This document shows, piece after piece, positions 34,456 to 42,615 of a DNA stretch of 64,000 bases (the first letter of the stretch is position 1; the number at the start of each line of letters is the position of its first letter). The stretch is from NCBI GenBank assembly GCA_964360255.1, contig CAYHVK010000009.1:1-64000 (forward strand), given 5' to 3'. The notes beneath the pieces were generated by a model. That model had not been told where the DNA came from. It did no database searches and saw only the letters and a program-made list of their open reading frames with translations. Both the position numbers and the translations under genes were made by a program. Source of the DNA: CAYHVK01 sp964360255. GTDB taxonomy: Bacteria > Bdellovibrionota > Bdellovibrionia > Bdellovibrionales > UBA1609.

Positions 34456-35556
34456 ATGTCATCGATTCTCGAAGATCACCGCCGCTTCCGAGATATTATC
34501 AAGGGGCGGATAAAACATAACTTTAAGAAGTACGTCACTCAAGGCGAGATGATCGGTAAACAAGAGAACGAATTTGTTAAAATACCGGTTCCTTCAATTG
34601 AGATTCCGAAGTTTCGTTATGGTCCAAAAGATCAAGGCGGCGTTGGGCAAGGACAAGGTCAGCCCGGCGAAGCGGTGAATGGCCAGCAATCCGATGGCAA
34701 AGGCCAAGCGGGAGACTCTGCCGGGCAGCATTTACTTGAGGTCGATGTCTCTCTTGAAGAATTGGCCGATATATTAGGTGAAGAGCTAGAGCTTCCACGC
34801 ATTCAGCCCAAGGGCAATAAAAGTATCGAAACTGTTCAAACAAAGTACACGGGCCGCTCGCCGGTGGGCTCGAACTCGCTGAGACTTTTTAAAAATTCTT
34901 ATAAAGAAGCTATGAAGCGTTTAATTTCGGCCGGTGAGTATAATGCTGAAGACCCGATTGTCGTGCCGATCAAAGAAGATATGCGCTATCGAACTTCAAA
35001 GAAAATTACCAAGCCGCAAGCCAATGCTGTCGTCATTTACATGATGGACGTTTCAGGCTCAATGGGTGACGAACAAAAAGAAATCGTTCGCCTTGAAAGT
35101 TTTTGGATCAACACTTGGCTCCGCCGCAACTATAAAGGCCTTGAGACTCGTTTTATTATTCACGATGCTGCCGCCAAAGAGGTCGACGAAAAAACCTTTT
35201 TCAGCACTAGTGAATCAGGCGGAACATTAATTAGCTCGGCTTATAAATTGGCTAAAAACATTATTGAAGCTGAGTACCCGCTGCGTGAATGGAATATTTA
35301 TCCTTTTCATTTCTCTGACGGAGATAATTGGAGTGGAGAAGACACGCGCCTTTGCCTTGGTTTACTTAAAGACTTCTTTTTGCCCAATGTGAATCTATTC
35401 GGATATGGCCAAGTTGAAAGTAAATACGGCAGTGGTCAGTTCTTAAAAGATCTTGAAAAAGGATTCACTGGCGACGAACGCTTAATTATGAGTAAAATTG
35501 AGAATCGCGATAAGATCATGCAATCGATCAAAGAGTTCCTCGGACGCGGTCGATAA
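34456..35556 (+). CDS. yeaH: YeaH-family (DUF444) protein
   Basis: The protein has 366 residues. The N-terminal part is basic (FRDIIKGRIKHNFKKYV), followed by a Gly/Gln-rich linker (about 60-92). The C-terminal von Willebrand A-like domain contains YMMDVSGSMG (a MIDAS-like DxSxS) and SGGTLISSAY. The gene starts one base after prkA ends and has the usual partner on the other side, spoVR. Role: starvation and stress response together with PrkA; the mechanism is not known. Confidence 0.95.
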   Translation: MSSILEDHRRFRDIIKGRIKHNFKKYVTQGEMIGKQENEFVKIPVPSIEIPKFRYGPKDQGGVGQGQGQPGEAVNGQQSDGKGQAGDSAGQHLLEVDVSLEELADILGEELELPRIQPKGNKSIETVQTKYTGRSPVGSNSLRLFKNSYKEAMKRLISAGEYNAEDPIVVPIKEDMRYRTSKKITKPQANAVVIYMMDVSGSMGDEQKEIVRLESFWINTWLRRNYKGLETRFIIHDAAAKEVDEKTFFSTSESGGTLISSAYKLAKNIIEAEYPLREWNIYPFHFSDGDNWSGEDTRLCLGLLKDFFLPNVNLFGYGQVESKYGSGQFLKDLEKGFTGDERLIMSKIENRDKIMQSIKEFLGRGR

Positions 35557-35570
35557 AAGATAGGGATGAG

Positions 35571-37034
35571 ATGAGTCAATTGCCACCAGAGCTGGATCAG
35601 GCTCACAAATTAATTAAAAGCAAAGCCGCTGAACTCGGCCTTGATTTCTTTGACGTGGTATTTGAACTTGTTTCGGCTCAGCATTTGAACGAAGTGGCGG
35701 CTCGCGGGGGTTTTCCCGTACGTTATCCACATTGGCGTTTTGGTATGGATTTCGAATCTTTATCTAAGAGTTACGAATATGGTCTCTCGAAAATTTACGA
35801 ACTTGTTATCAACAACGACCCTTGTTACGCCTACTTAGTTGAGAGCAACGACTTTGTTGATCAAAAACTCGTGATGGCCCATGTTTATGGTCACTGCGAT
35901 TTCTTTAAAAACAATCAGTGGTTCTCGCAAACGAATAGAAAAATGATCGATCAAATGGCCAATCACGGTGTGCGCGTTCGCCGCCTGGTAGATCGCTTGG
36001 GTATTGAGGTTGTCGAAGAGTTTATCGACAAGTGTCTTTCAATTGAAGGTTTGATCGATATTTATGGAGTGTTCAAGCCTCGCGCTCCTGTGAACAAGCG
36101 TAACTTCGATGGTAGTAGTGTGAGCACTGACGGAGAAAAGCAGGGGGACTCACAACAGCAGTTAAGTCTCGATAAGCCGGACCGCGATGTTTTAAAATTT
36201 TTACTCGACCATGCCCCACTAGAAGCTTGGCAACATGAAGTCCTCTCGATCATCAGAGATGAAGCTTATTATTTCGCCCCACAGGGTATGACAAAAATTA
36301 TGAATGAAGGCTGGGCCTCTTATTGGCACTCAAAAATCATGACTGAACACATTTTGCATGATTGTGAAATCATCGACTTTGCTGATCGCCATGCCGGTGC
36401 CATGGTGATGCCGCCATCGGGATTCAACCCTTATAAAATTGGTATCGAACTTTTCAGAAATATCGAAGAGCGCTGGAATAAAGGTCAATTCGGTAAAGAG
36501 TGGGCGGAGTGCACAGACATGGCGGCGAAAGCCAATTGGGATACAAAAGCCGGGCAGGGTCGCCAGAAAATCTTCGATGTGCGTCGTAATTACAACGATG
36601 TGACGTTTATCGATGAGTTTTTAACTGAAGAATTTTGTATTGAGCATAAAATGTTTGTTTATAAATTCAATAAGCGCACAAATCAGTATGAAATCGACAA
36701 TCGTGATTTCTCGATTATTAAAAAGAAATTCTTATTTCAGATTACAAACTTAGGCCAGCCTATTATCAGCGTCGTCGATGGTAACTTCAAAGGCGAAGGG
36801 CATTTACTGCTCACGCATCTTTTTGAGGGAGTCGAAATGCAGGCCACATACATGCAAGCCACGATGGAGAATATCTACGCCATTTGGCAAAAACCTGTTC
36901 ACTTAGCCACAGTTATGGACGGTGAGGGCCGCATTTACACCTACGACGGCAAAGAGTTTAAAAATGAATCTTTCGGTGAGTCTAAAGTGGCTACAGATGA
37001 TTCCATTAAAACTTCAGAGGAAGAGAGCGACTAA
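35571..37034 (+). CDS. spoVR: SpoVR/YcgB-family protein
   Basis: The protein has 487 residues, the normal size. Family stretches include FPVRYPHWRFGMDFESLSKSYEYG, YEIVINNDPCYAYL-like LVINNDPCYAYL, MAHVYGHCDFFKNN, FAPQGMTKIMNEGWASYWHS and GFNPYKIGIELFRNIEERW. The conserved His and Glu residues suggest a metal site. It follows yeaH by 14 bases. Originally named for Bacillus spore cortex formation, it is widespread in non-sporing proteobacteria within this operon. Confidence 0.96.
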   Translation: MSQLPPELDQAHKLIKSKAAELGLDFFDVVFELVSAQHLNEVAARGGFPVRYPHWRFGMDFESLSKSYEYGLSKIYELVINNDPCYAYLVESNDFVDQKLVMAHVYGHCDFFKNNQWFSQTNRKMIDQMANHGVRVRRLVDRLGIEVVEEFIDKCLSIEGLIDIYGVFKPRAPVNKRNFDGSSVSTDGEKQGDSQQQLSLDKPDRDVLKFLLDHAPLEAWQHEVLSIIRDEAYYFAPQGMTKIMNEGWASYWHSKIMTEHILHDCEIIDFADRHAGAMVMPPSGFNPYKIGIELFRNIEERWNKGQFGKEWAECTDMAAKANWDTKAGQGRQKIFDVRRNYNDVTFIDEFLTEEFCIEHKMFVYKFNKRTNQYEIDNRDFSIIKKKFLFQITNLGQPIISVVDGNFKGEGHLLLTHLFEGVEMQATYMQATMENIYAIWQKPVHLATVMDGEGRIYTYDGKEFKNESFGESKVATDDSIKTSEEESD

Positions 37035-37035
37035 A

Positions 37036-37662
37036 TTGTTCAACGAACTCTTCGACAAATCAAAAACCACTATTACATTGCTGGGTCCTCAGGACTTTCC
37101 TGAAATTTTACTCGCAGGGGTGCAGGCGCCAGTGATTTATGTCGACGGAGGCACACGCTGGAAAGAAAAGGCTCCGCCAGCGGCAGGGCGTGGAGTTGCA
37201 ATTGGAGATGGAGACTCATCAGCCTTTGCCATGGATATGCTTTTGCCGAAGAACAAAGATTATTCGGATCTCAGTTACGTTTTTAAAAATATCCCGCCCC
37301 ATATTAAAGAGATTTATGCTTTTGGTTTTTTAGGCGATCGTCGTGATCATGAAATTATGAACCTCGGCGAAGCCCATCACTTTCTAAAGAATAAAGATCG
37401 CTGCCTAGTTCGTTTTGATCACGAAATCTGGGCCTTTTCAGCAGGTGAGTGGGAGATTTATATAGATGGAGTCTTCTCATTTGCAAATCTAGAGGCTTGC
37501 GACGTAAAAATCGAAGGTCTCTGTGATTACCAAATAAAAGACGATAAAAAAGTCCAGCCCTTAACTTCACTCGGCCTCAGTAATACGGCTCGCGGCAAAG
37601 TGACTTTCACTTGCTCAATGCCCTTCTTCATTTATCCCGAGAAAATTCTGAGATTTAGCTGA
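37036..37662 (+). CDS. Thiamine-pyrophosphokinase-like protein
   Basis: The protein has 208 residues from TTG 37036, one base after the spoVR stop. A start far inside spoVR is unlikely. It follows the TPK layout: VIYVDGGTRW (in place of AADGGAN), AIGDGDSS (GDFDS), NKDYSDLSYVF (KDxTDLexAL) and GFLGDRRDHEIMNL (GALGGRxDHxLaNI), then LTSLGLSNTARGKV near the thiamine site (tsGlSNe). TPK makes thiamine diphosphate from thiamine and ATP. Replacement of SNE by SNT leaves activity uncertain. No thiamine gene or riboswitch is near. Confidence 0.72.
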   Translation: MFNELFDKSKTTITLLGPQDFPEILLAGVQAPVIYVDGGTRWKEKAPPAAGRGVAIGDGDSSAFAMDMLLPKNKDYSDLSYVFKNIPPHIKEIYAFGFLGDRRDHEIMNLGEAHHFLKNKDRCLVRFDHEIWAFSAGEWEIYIDGVFSFANLEACDVKIEGLCDYQIKDDKKVQPLTSLGLSNTARGKVTFTCSMPFFIYPEKILRFS

Positions 37663-38336
37663 TGGAGAATTGTCCTTGGTCGGGGTTTGTGGTCGACCCA
37701 TTTCCATTTTGTGAAGAGCAATTGTGCGCAATTATTGGCCAGCCAGCGAATACTTGGTCGAATATTGGATATCTGATTGTTTCGATTCTCCTATTGAGCA
37801 ATAAGAAACTAACTTCTCGGCGTTATTTATTCGCTTTCGTTTTATTTTGTCTCTTTATCGGCAGTGGAATCTTTCACATGACTGGAACCTTGTGGGCTAA
37901 GCGTTTAGATCTCACTGCTATGCTTATGCTCTCGAGCTTAATTCTTACTGAATCACTTACGCGCCAATATTCATTACGCTTGCGCACTACGCTGGGTATT
38001 TATATGGCATTTTTACTTGTATCAATTCCAGCAATTGGAATTGGCAGAGCAGGTGGAATTATTTTTCTTGTTCAATCGCTTTTAGCCGCGACCATTGAAA
38101 TCATCGGTGTGCGCAAGCGCCTTCAAAAGCCTTCAGAGCGACAGTTGAGATATATTTATCGTGCGCTCGCCATTTTTGCCGTCGCCTTTTTAATTAATAT
38201 GCTCGATCAAAATGGAATTCTTTGTGATCCTCAAAACCATATTCTAACTGGCCACGGAGTTTGGCATTTGATGTCGGCTTATTGTATTTATCTGGTTGCA
38301 AAATACTACACACTAGATCTTAAGAAGACTGCGTAA
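37662..38336 (+). CDS. Ceramidase-like CREST-superfamily membrane hydrolase
   Basis: The protein has 224 residues with about seven membrane helices. It carries the CREST pattern: NTWSNIGYL (30-38), GSGIFHMTGT with Ser68 and His72, LDLTAM with Asp83, and GHGVWHLMSA with two His residues near the end. In this superfamily (alkaline ceramidases, PAQR receptors, Per1) these residues bind zinc and hydrolyse amide bonds in lipids. Its ATG overlaps the stop of the TPK-like gene, so it belongs to the prkA operon. The native substrate is unknown. Confidence 0.8.
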   Translation: MENCPWSGFVVDPFPFCEEQLCAIIGQPANTWSNIGYLIVSILLLSNKKLTSRRYLFAFVLFCLFIGSGIFHMTGTLWAKRLDLTAMLMLSSLILTESLTRQYSLRLRTTLGIYMAFLLVSIPAIGIGRAGGIIFLVQSLLAATIEIIGVRKRLQKPSERQLRYIYRALAIFAVAFLINMLDQNGILCDPQNHILTGHGVWHLMSAYCIYLVAKYYTLDLKKTA

Positions 38337-38850
38337 CATCTATCCAGTAATGATTGCGATCCTCTTCGATGAAATCCACATAGATCTTTTGCGTGCACAC
38401 TCCGCCATTAGACAGAATAGTTTTATTCGATGCCACATTGTCTGGTGCACAAGTGAGAAGCACCTTGCCGATGCGGCGAACTAAATCTGTTTGTAAAACC
38501 TGGCGAAGCATTTCGGTGGCGTAACCTTTATCGCGATGAGCAGGATGAATTTCATAACCGATATGGCCGCCGAATTTTTCTAATTTCTCATTGAGATGGT
38601 GGCGAACACCTGTGCGGCCGACGATTGTATCGCCAACTAAGCCCCAATAGATTGTTTCGGGCACAAATGGGTGTGGGGGTATAGTTTCGCAGTTAATTAT
38701 ACGGCGGATGTAATTTTTGGGTGACTCATTTTCGACAGGATAAGAGTTGAGCCAAGGATGTCCGCTGTCTTGAAGTGCCCGTTTTAAATCAATAAGCGAG
38801 TCAAAATTAGCGACATCAGTTTTTATAATTTTTAGGGGATTAGAAGACAT
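38320..38850 (-). CDS. GNAT-family N-acetyltransferase
   Basis: The protein has 176 residues. GNAT features are IGYEIHPAHRDKGYATEML (motif A, the acetyl-CoA pyrophosphate loop RDKGYA), VLLTCAPDNVASNKTILSNGG (the N-x-x-S region) and a C-terminal strand. It resembles the RimJ/RimL-like small acetyltransferases; the substrate is unknown. Its 3' end overlaps the convergent ceramidase-like gene by 17 bases. Confidence 0.85.
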   Translation of the reverse strand: MSSNPLKIIKTDVANFDSLIDLKRALQDSGHPWLNSYPVENESPKNYIRRIINCETIPPHPFVPETIYWGLVGDTIVGRTGVRHHLNEKLEKFGGHIGYEIHPAHRDKGYATEMLRQVLQTDLVRRIGKVLLTCAPDNVASNKTILSNGGVCTQKIYVDFIEEDRNHYWIDVTQSS

Positions 38851-38901
38851 GGGTGAAGTCTATCATGGCGTCCATTGGTTCTGGGCGCCAAAAATAAAGT
38901 T

Positions 38902-39324
38902 TTAGTAGAAATAGCACTCAAATGTATAGCGTTCACCTGGAGAGAGCGGAAACTCTAAGGCTGCATTGTGCGCGCCATGAACACCCAGCTTATCAATCAA
39001 GAGCATAAAGGCTTCAGGAGTGTCACCATGCACCACATACTGTTCGCGAGAAGTATAAGTGCCTAACGCTGTAAAGCTTTTAGGAAATGTAGCGTGAGTT
39101 GTATCCACTAAGATTTCGTATTCACCTTCAGTTTGTTTAACTGCGCCTGGCTTTAATCGAACGCTCACGCCCTCAACAGTTCCGGCGCAATCGAGAGTGC
39201 GCAAGATTGTTTCGATATCTTTTTCAGGAGTTGGTTTAGTTGGATCGTCAATACCGCCGGCAAAGGCAGAGAAAGCAAAACTAAGGAGTAGAACCATGTT
39301 GAGTTTTTGCGTTACTGTTTTCAT
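38902..39324 (-). CDS. Small exported protein, unknown function
   Basis: The protein has 140 residues, with a signal peptide (MKTVTQKLNMVLLLSFAFSAFA). The mature part is beta-rich and has two Cys residues (TLDCAG and the near-terminal FECYFY), which could form one disulfide. No family is recognised. It is probably periplasmic. It lies downstream of the GcvH-like gene on the same strand. Confidence 0.75.
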   Translation of the reverse strand: MKTVTQKLNMVLLLSFAFSAFAGGIDDPTKPTPEKDIETILRTLDCAGTVEGVSVRLKPGAVKQTEGEYEILVDTTHATFPKSFTALGTYTSREQYVVHGDTPEAFMLLIDKLGVHGAHNAALEFPLSPGERYTFECYFY

Positions 39325-39367
39325 ATATATCCCCTTAGTGCTTAAATTTTCTTAAGCTTGATTATTA

Positions 39368-39811
39368 CTAGTCTTCGTCGCGATCTTTTGAATCGCCCTC
39401 ATCGTCTTCATCTAAATCATCATCATCTTCGTCGTCATCATCTTCGTCATCGTCCTCAAAAGACTTCGCACGAAGTGAGATTTGATCGAGCTTATCAGCA
39501 TCATCAGCTTCAACTTTAAAGAGCCATCCTTCATCAGTCGGATCTTCAAAAATAAGAGCAGGATTCTCAAGAACTGCATCATTAACCTCAATCACTGTTC
39601 CAGAAACTGGAGAGTAAATGTTGAGGTTGCCATTTTCTGATTCAATATCGCCACAAACTTTGCCGGCCATTACAACATCATCTTGTTCGGGTAACGTCAG
39701 AATCAGATCTTCTGAAAGATCTTCGGCTGCGTCTTCTGAAATTCCAATTGTAACCACGCCGTTTTCGACCGTGATCCACTCATAACCCATATAACTGATG
39801 ACATCGCTCAT
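39368..39811 (-). CDS. GcvH-like protein without the lipoyl lysine, with acidic tail
   Basis: The protein has 147 residues. Residues 10-103 follow the glycine cleavage H-protein fold: VTIGISEDAAEDLSEDLILTLP, then IYSPVSGTVIEVNDAVLENP and DEGWLFKV. In true H-proteins a lipoylated Lys lies in ESVKAxSD. Here the segment reads ESENGNLN (57-64), with Asn60 at that position. The C-terminal 28 residues (119-146) are almost all Asp and Glu. It therefore cannot carry lipoate in the usual way. It sits downstream of glnA on the same strand, after a terminator. No gcvT or gcvP is present. Start has AAAGG upstream. Confidence 0.8.
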   Translation of the reverse strand: MSDVISYMGYEWITVENGVVTIGISEDAAEDLSEDLILTLPEQDDVVMAGKVCGDIESENGNLNIYSPVSGTVIEVNDAVLENPALIFEDPTDEGWLFKVEADDADKLDQISLRAKSFEDDDEDDDDEDDDDLDEDDEGDSKDRDED

Positions 39812-39885
39812 AGCTGACCTTTCTCTGTATCAATTGAGACACGAGTCATCCCATGAATTCAGCGCGGAGGCAACTGCCGAATTAC

Positions 39886-39916
39886 ATAATAAAAACGCCG
39901 ACTTAAAAGCCGGCGT
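39886..39916 (-). terminator. Rho-independent terminator of glnA
   Basis: On the reverse strand, ACGCCGGC / GTCGGCGT (8 bp with one G-U pair) with a 6-nt loop is followed by TTTTTATTAT, directly after the glnA stop. Confidence 0.85.
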
Positions 39917-39922
39917 CTCAAA

Positions 39923-41335
39923 CTAACAGTCGAAGTACAAGAAGAACTCGTACGGCACTGGTCGTTGTTGCATAGGTCGAACTTCTTTATTGATCTTCCA
40001 ATCAATCCAAGTGTCGATAAGGTCTTTAGAGAAGACATCACCTTTCATTAAGAACGCGTGGTCTTTATTCAAGCAATCCATAGCCTCTTCAAGAGTTCCT
40101 GGGATTGAAGGAATTTTCGCAAGTTCTTGGGGTGGTAAGCCGTAGATATCTTTATCCATTGGATCGCCCGGGTGAATCTTGTTCTGAATTCCGTCGATAC
40201 CAGCCATGAGAAGAGCTGCAAATGTTAAATACACGTTTGCAGCACCATCTGGAGTTCTAAATTCCATACGTTTTGATTTAGGTCCTGGAGAGTTCGGGAT
40301 ACGAACCGCAGCTGAACGGTTTTTATAAGAGTAAGCCAAGCGAATCGGAGCTTCAAAGCCCGGCACTAAACGTTTGTAGGAGTTCGTTGTTGGATTTGTG
40401 ATGGCGCAAGTAGCAGGAGCGTGTTTCAAAACACCGCCGATAAAATAAAGCGCCGTTTCAGAAAGACCAGCATATTTATCTCCAGCGAACATCGGCTGAC
40501 CGTTCTTCCAGAGTGACATGTGCGTGTGCATTCCTGAGCCGTTATCTCCGAAAATTGGTTTCGGCATAAACGTGAGTGTTTTATTGTGACGACGAGCTAC
40601 GTTTTTCAAAACGTATTTGAACCATTGCATTTTGTCGCCCATTTCAACCATTGTGTCGAAACGGATGTTGATTTCACCTTGTCCCGCCGTGCTCACTTCG
40701 TGGTGCTGACGTTCTACGATCATGCCGAGCTTCTCAAGCTCTAAGCACATTTCGGTGCGCAAGTTGTGAGTGGCATCCACAGGAAGAACCGGAAAGTAAC
40801 CTTCTTTATGGCGAGGTTTAAAGCCTAAGTTTTTACCACCTTCATCACGACCGCTGTTCCAGTTCGCTTCGTCAGAATCGATTTGGTAGAAGCCGCCAGA
40901 TGGAGTTTGATCATAACGAACATCATCAAAAATAAAGAACTCAGCTTCAGGGCCGAAATAAGCTGTGTCTGCGATACCTGTTGATTTTAAATATTCGAGA
41001 GCCCGTTTCGCGATTTGACGCGGGTCGCGATTGTAAGGTTCGTGAGTATCAGGAGCGACGATATCACAAACGATTGAAAGCGTGGGTACATCCATAAATG
41101 GATCCATTTTCGCAGTTGCTGGATCCAGCATGGCCAGCATGTCTGATTCTTCAATGCCTTTCCATCCCCGGATCGAGCTACCGTCAAATGCGATTCCATT
41201 TTCGAAAAGCTCTTCAGTCATTTCGGAAGTCGGAATTGTAAAGTGTTGCCATGCACCCATGAGATCTGTGAATTTCAGATCCACCATGCGAGCGTTTTTC
41301 TCTTTCGCAAATTTTATGACGTCGGCCGGTTTCAT
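39923..41335 (-). CDS. glnA: Glutamine synthetase type I
   Basis: The protein has 470 residues, the length of bacterial GSI-beta. Motifs include FDGSSIRGW (substrate region), EAEFFIFD, HHEVSTAGQGEINIRF, GSGMHTHMSLW, and NRSAAVRIPN. The adenylylation loop is present, with Tyr398 in DIYGLPPQE, so activity is probably switched by GlnE. It makes glutamine from glutamate and ammonia in the cytoplasm as a dodecamer. GGGAG precedes the ATG. glnB lies upstream on the same strand behind its own terminator, so the two can be transcribed separately. Confidence 0.98.
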   Translation of the reverse strand: MKPADVIKFAKEKNARMVDLKFTDLMGAWQHFTIPTSEMTEELFENGIAFDGSSIRGWKGIEESDMLAMLDPATAKMDPFMDVPTLSIVCDIVAPDTHEPYNRDPRQIAKRALEYLKSTGIADTAYFGPEAEFFIFDDVRYDQTPSGGFYQIDSDEANWNSGRDEGGKNLGFKPRHKEGYFPVLPVDATHNLRTEMCLELEKLGMIVERQHHEVSTAGQGEINIRFDTMVEMGDKMQWFKYVLKNVARRHNKTLTFMPKPIFGDNGSGMHTHMSLWKNGQPMFAGDKYAGLSETALYFIGGVLKHAPATCAITNPTTNSYKRLVPGFEAPIRLAYSYKNRSAAVRIPNSPGPKSKRMEFRTPDGAANVYLTFAALLMAGIDGIQNKIHPGDPMDKDIYGLPPQELAKIPSIPGTLEEAMDCLNKDHAFLMKGDVFSKDLIDTWIDWKINKEVRPMQQRPVPYEFFLYFDC

Positions 41336-41404
41336 TTATGCTCCCTTTTTAAATCGCGAATTTCGGTTCGCGGTTGTGTTTTCTTAACTTAATCTTCATC
41401 CGTT

Positions 41405-41438
41405 GTCGCATGATATGGATGCATATAGGTCATGCGAC
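41405..41438 (-). promoter_or_regulatory. Perfect 9-bp inverted repeat upstream of glnA
   Basis: GTCGCATGA (41405-41413) and TCATGCGAC (41430-41438) frame a 16-nt spacer about 70 bases before the glnA start, between the glnB terminator and glnA. It could be an operator or a leader hairpin. It does not match the NtrC or sigma-54 consensus. Confidence 0.5.
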
Positions 41439-41453
41439 GGCGGTATTTTTATC

Positions 41454-41480
41454 AAAAAAAAGAGGCTCTTATAGAGCCTC
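41454..41480 (-). terminator. Rho-independent terminator overlapping the glnB stop codon
   Basis: On the reverse strand GAGGCTC / GAGCCTC (7 bp, perfect) with a 5-nt loop is followed by TTTTTTT. The glnB stop codon TAA lies in the loop, so the last codons form the stem. Confidence 0.88.
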
Positions 41481-41807
41481 GTCGTCTTTTTCTCCTGTTC
41501 GGATTCTCCGAACATGTTCAATTGGCAGTACAAAAATTTTACCATCGCCAATTTTGCCGGTATGCGCCGATTTCTGAATAGCTTCAATAGCGGCGTCCAC
41601 TAAACTGTCAGTTACAGCAATTTCAATTTTTACTTTTGGAAGAAAATCGACGACGTATTCGGCGCCTTTGTAAATTTCGGTACGTCCTTTTTGGCGACCG
41701 AAGCCTTTGATTTCAGTGACAGAAAGTCCTTCGATGCCTATTTCTTGTAGGGCCTCTACAACATCGTCAAGTTTGAACGGCTTAATGATAGCTTCAATTT
41801 TTTTCAT
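41469..41807 (-). CDS. glnB: Nitrogen regulatory protein P-II
   Basis: The protein has 112 residues, normal for PII. The start MKKIEAIIKPFKLDDV is typical. The T-loop has Tyr51 in GAEYVVDF, the uridylylation site. The ATP-binding B-loop reads TGKIGDGKIFV. The C-terminus has VRRIRTGE. PII reports nitrogen status (2-oxoglutarate, glutamine) and controls glutamine synthetase modification and often AmtB. No amtB gene is nearby, and with glnA next door the glnB assignment is more likely than glnK. It is divergent from the GGCT-like gene. Confidence 0.96.
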   Translation of the reverse strand: MKKIEAIIKPFKLDDVVEALQEIGIEGLSVTEIKGFGRQKGRTEIYKGAEYVVDFLPKVKIEIAVTDSLVDAAIEAIQKSAHTGKIGDGKIFVLPIEHVRRIRTGEKDDEAL

Positions 41808-41965
41808 TAATTTTTTGGACCTGAAAACTTTTTATCAGACTCATATTATCGCCCACAAGAAATTTTTCCAATTGGCAAAAAATAGTTTTTTTGCGTAGGG
41901 GGGTTACGCTGGGGTCATTACTTTGTTAAACAAGCCGCCTTGTCGAAACCTGGGGAGGTCTAAAC

Positions 41966-42589
41966 ATGAATCATGTTGAGAACATATTTGTATATGGCTC
42001 TTTAACTGAGGGAATGGTTCACTACGATCGAGTTAAGTCTTTCGTTAAGAATGTGCAGCCAGCATGGGCTACAGCCCACTGCTATCGTTTGCCGGTTGGA
42101 TATCCAGTTATGCTGGAAAGTGATTCTGGTCGAACTGACCGTGTTCCAACACGTGTTTATGGTCAATTACTTGAAATTGAAGCTCGCGATGTTGTTTTCA
42201 AAATTCTTGATGAATTTCATGGGTTCAACCCAGTTCAACTCGAGAAGAGTTTGTTTTTCAAAAAACCGATCACTATTGAATTTGAAGATGGCAGCACTAA
42301 AGAGGCTCTGACATATTTTGTGAATCCAGCTAAGCTCCCACCCCAATCGATTCATCTTGAAGATGGCGACTGGCGGAAGTCTTTACAAAGCTATCCAGCC
42401 ATGACGCACCAGCTTTCAGATGCACAAGTGACATATGTTCGTCGTTTAGGGGCTTCAACGGGCCGAGAAATCGTTCCCATTGATTTGGGTTTGTATCGCG
42501 AACTTATGAAGCTCGAACTCATTGTTGATAAAGGTCGTCGCCTTGCATTAACCAAGTTAGGTAAAGATGTATTTAAATATCTTAGCTAA
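41966..42589 (+). CDS. Gamma-glutamylcyclotransferase-like protein
   Basis: The protein has 207 residues. The N-terminal 125 residues follow the GGCT/AIG2 fold: IFVYGSLTEG (substrate P-loop YGSL), then VYGQLLEIEARDVVFKILDEFHGF with Glu in LDEFHG as the probable acid/base. This family removes gamma-glutamyl groups as 5-oxoproline. The C-terminal 80 residues form a helical extension not typical of the minimal domain. GGGGAGG lies upstream of the ATG. Confidence 0.85.
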   Translation: MNHVENIFVYGSLTEGMVHYDRVKSFVKNVQPAWATAHCYRLPVGYPVMLESDSGRTDRVPTRVYGQLLEIEARDVVFKILDEFHGFNPVQLEKSLFFKKPITIEFEDGSTKEALTYFVNPAKLPPQSIHLEDGDWRKSLQSYPAMTHQLSDAQVTYVRRLGASTGREIVPIDLGLYRELMKLELIVDKGRRLALTKLGKDVFKYLS

Positions 42590-42615
42590 ATATCTCAGTT
42601 AGTAGTTTCACCAGA

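Noticed and set aside
39368..39811. Calling the GcvH-like gene a functional glycine cleavage H protein
   Set aside because: The lipoyl-lysine position is Asn and no gcvT or gcvP gene is present.
41868..41900. Possible sigma-54 promoter near TTGGCAAAAAATAG between glnB and the GGCT-like gene
   Set aside because: The GG and GC elements are too far apart for a sigma-54 promoter.
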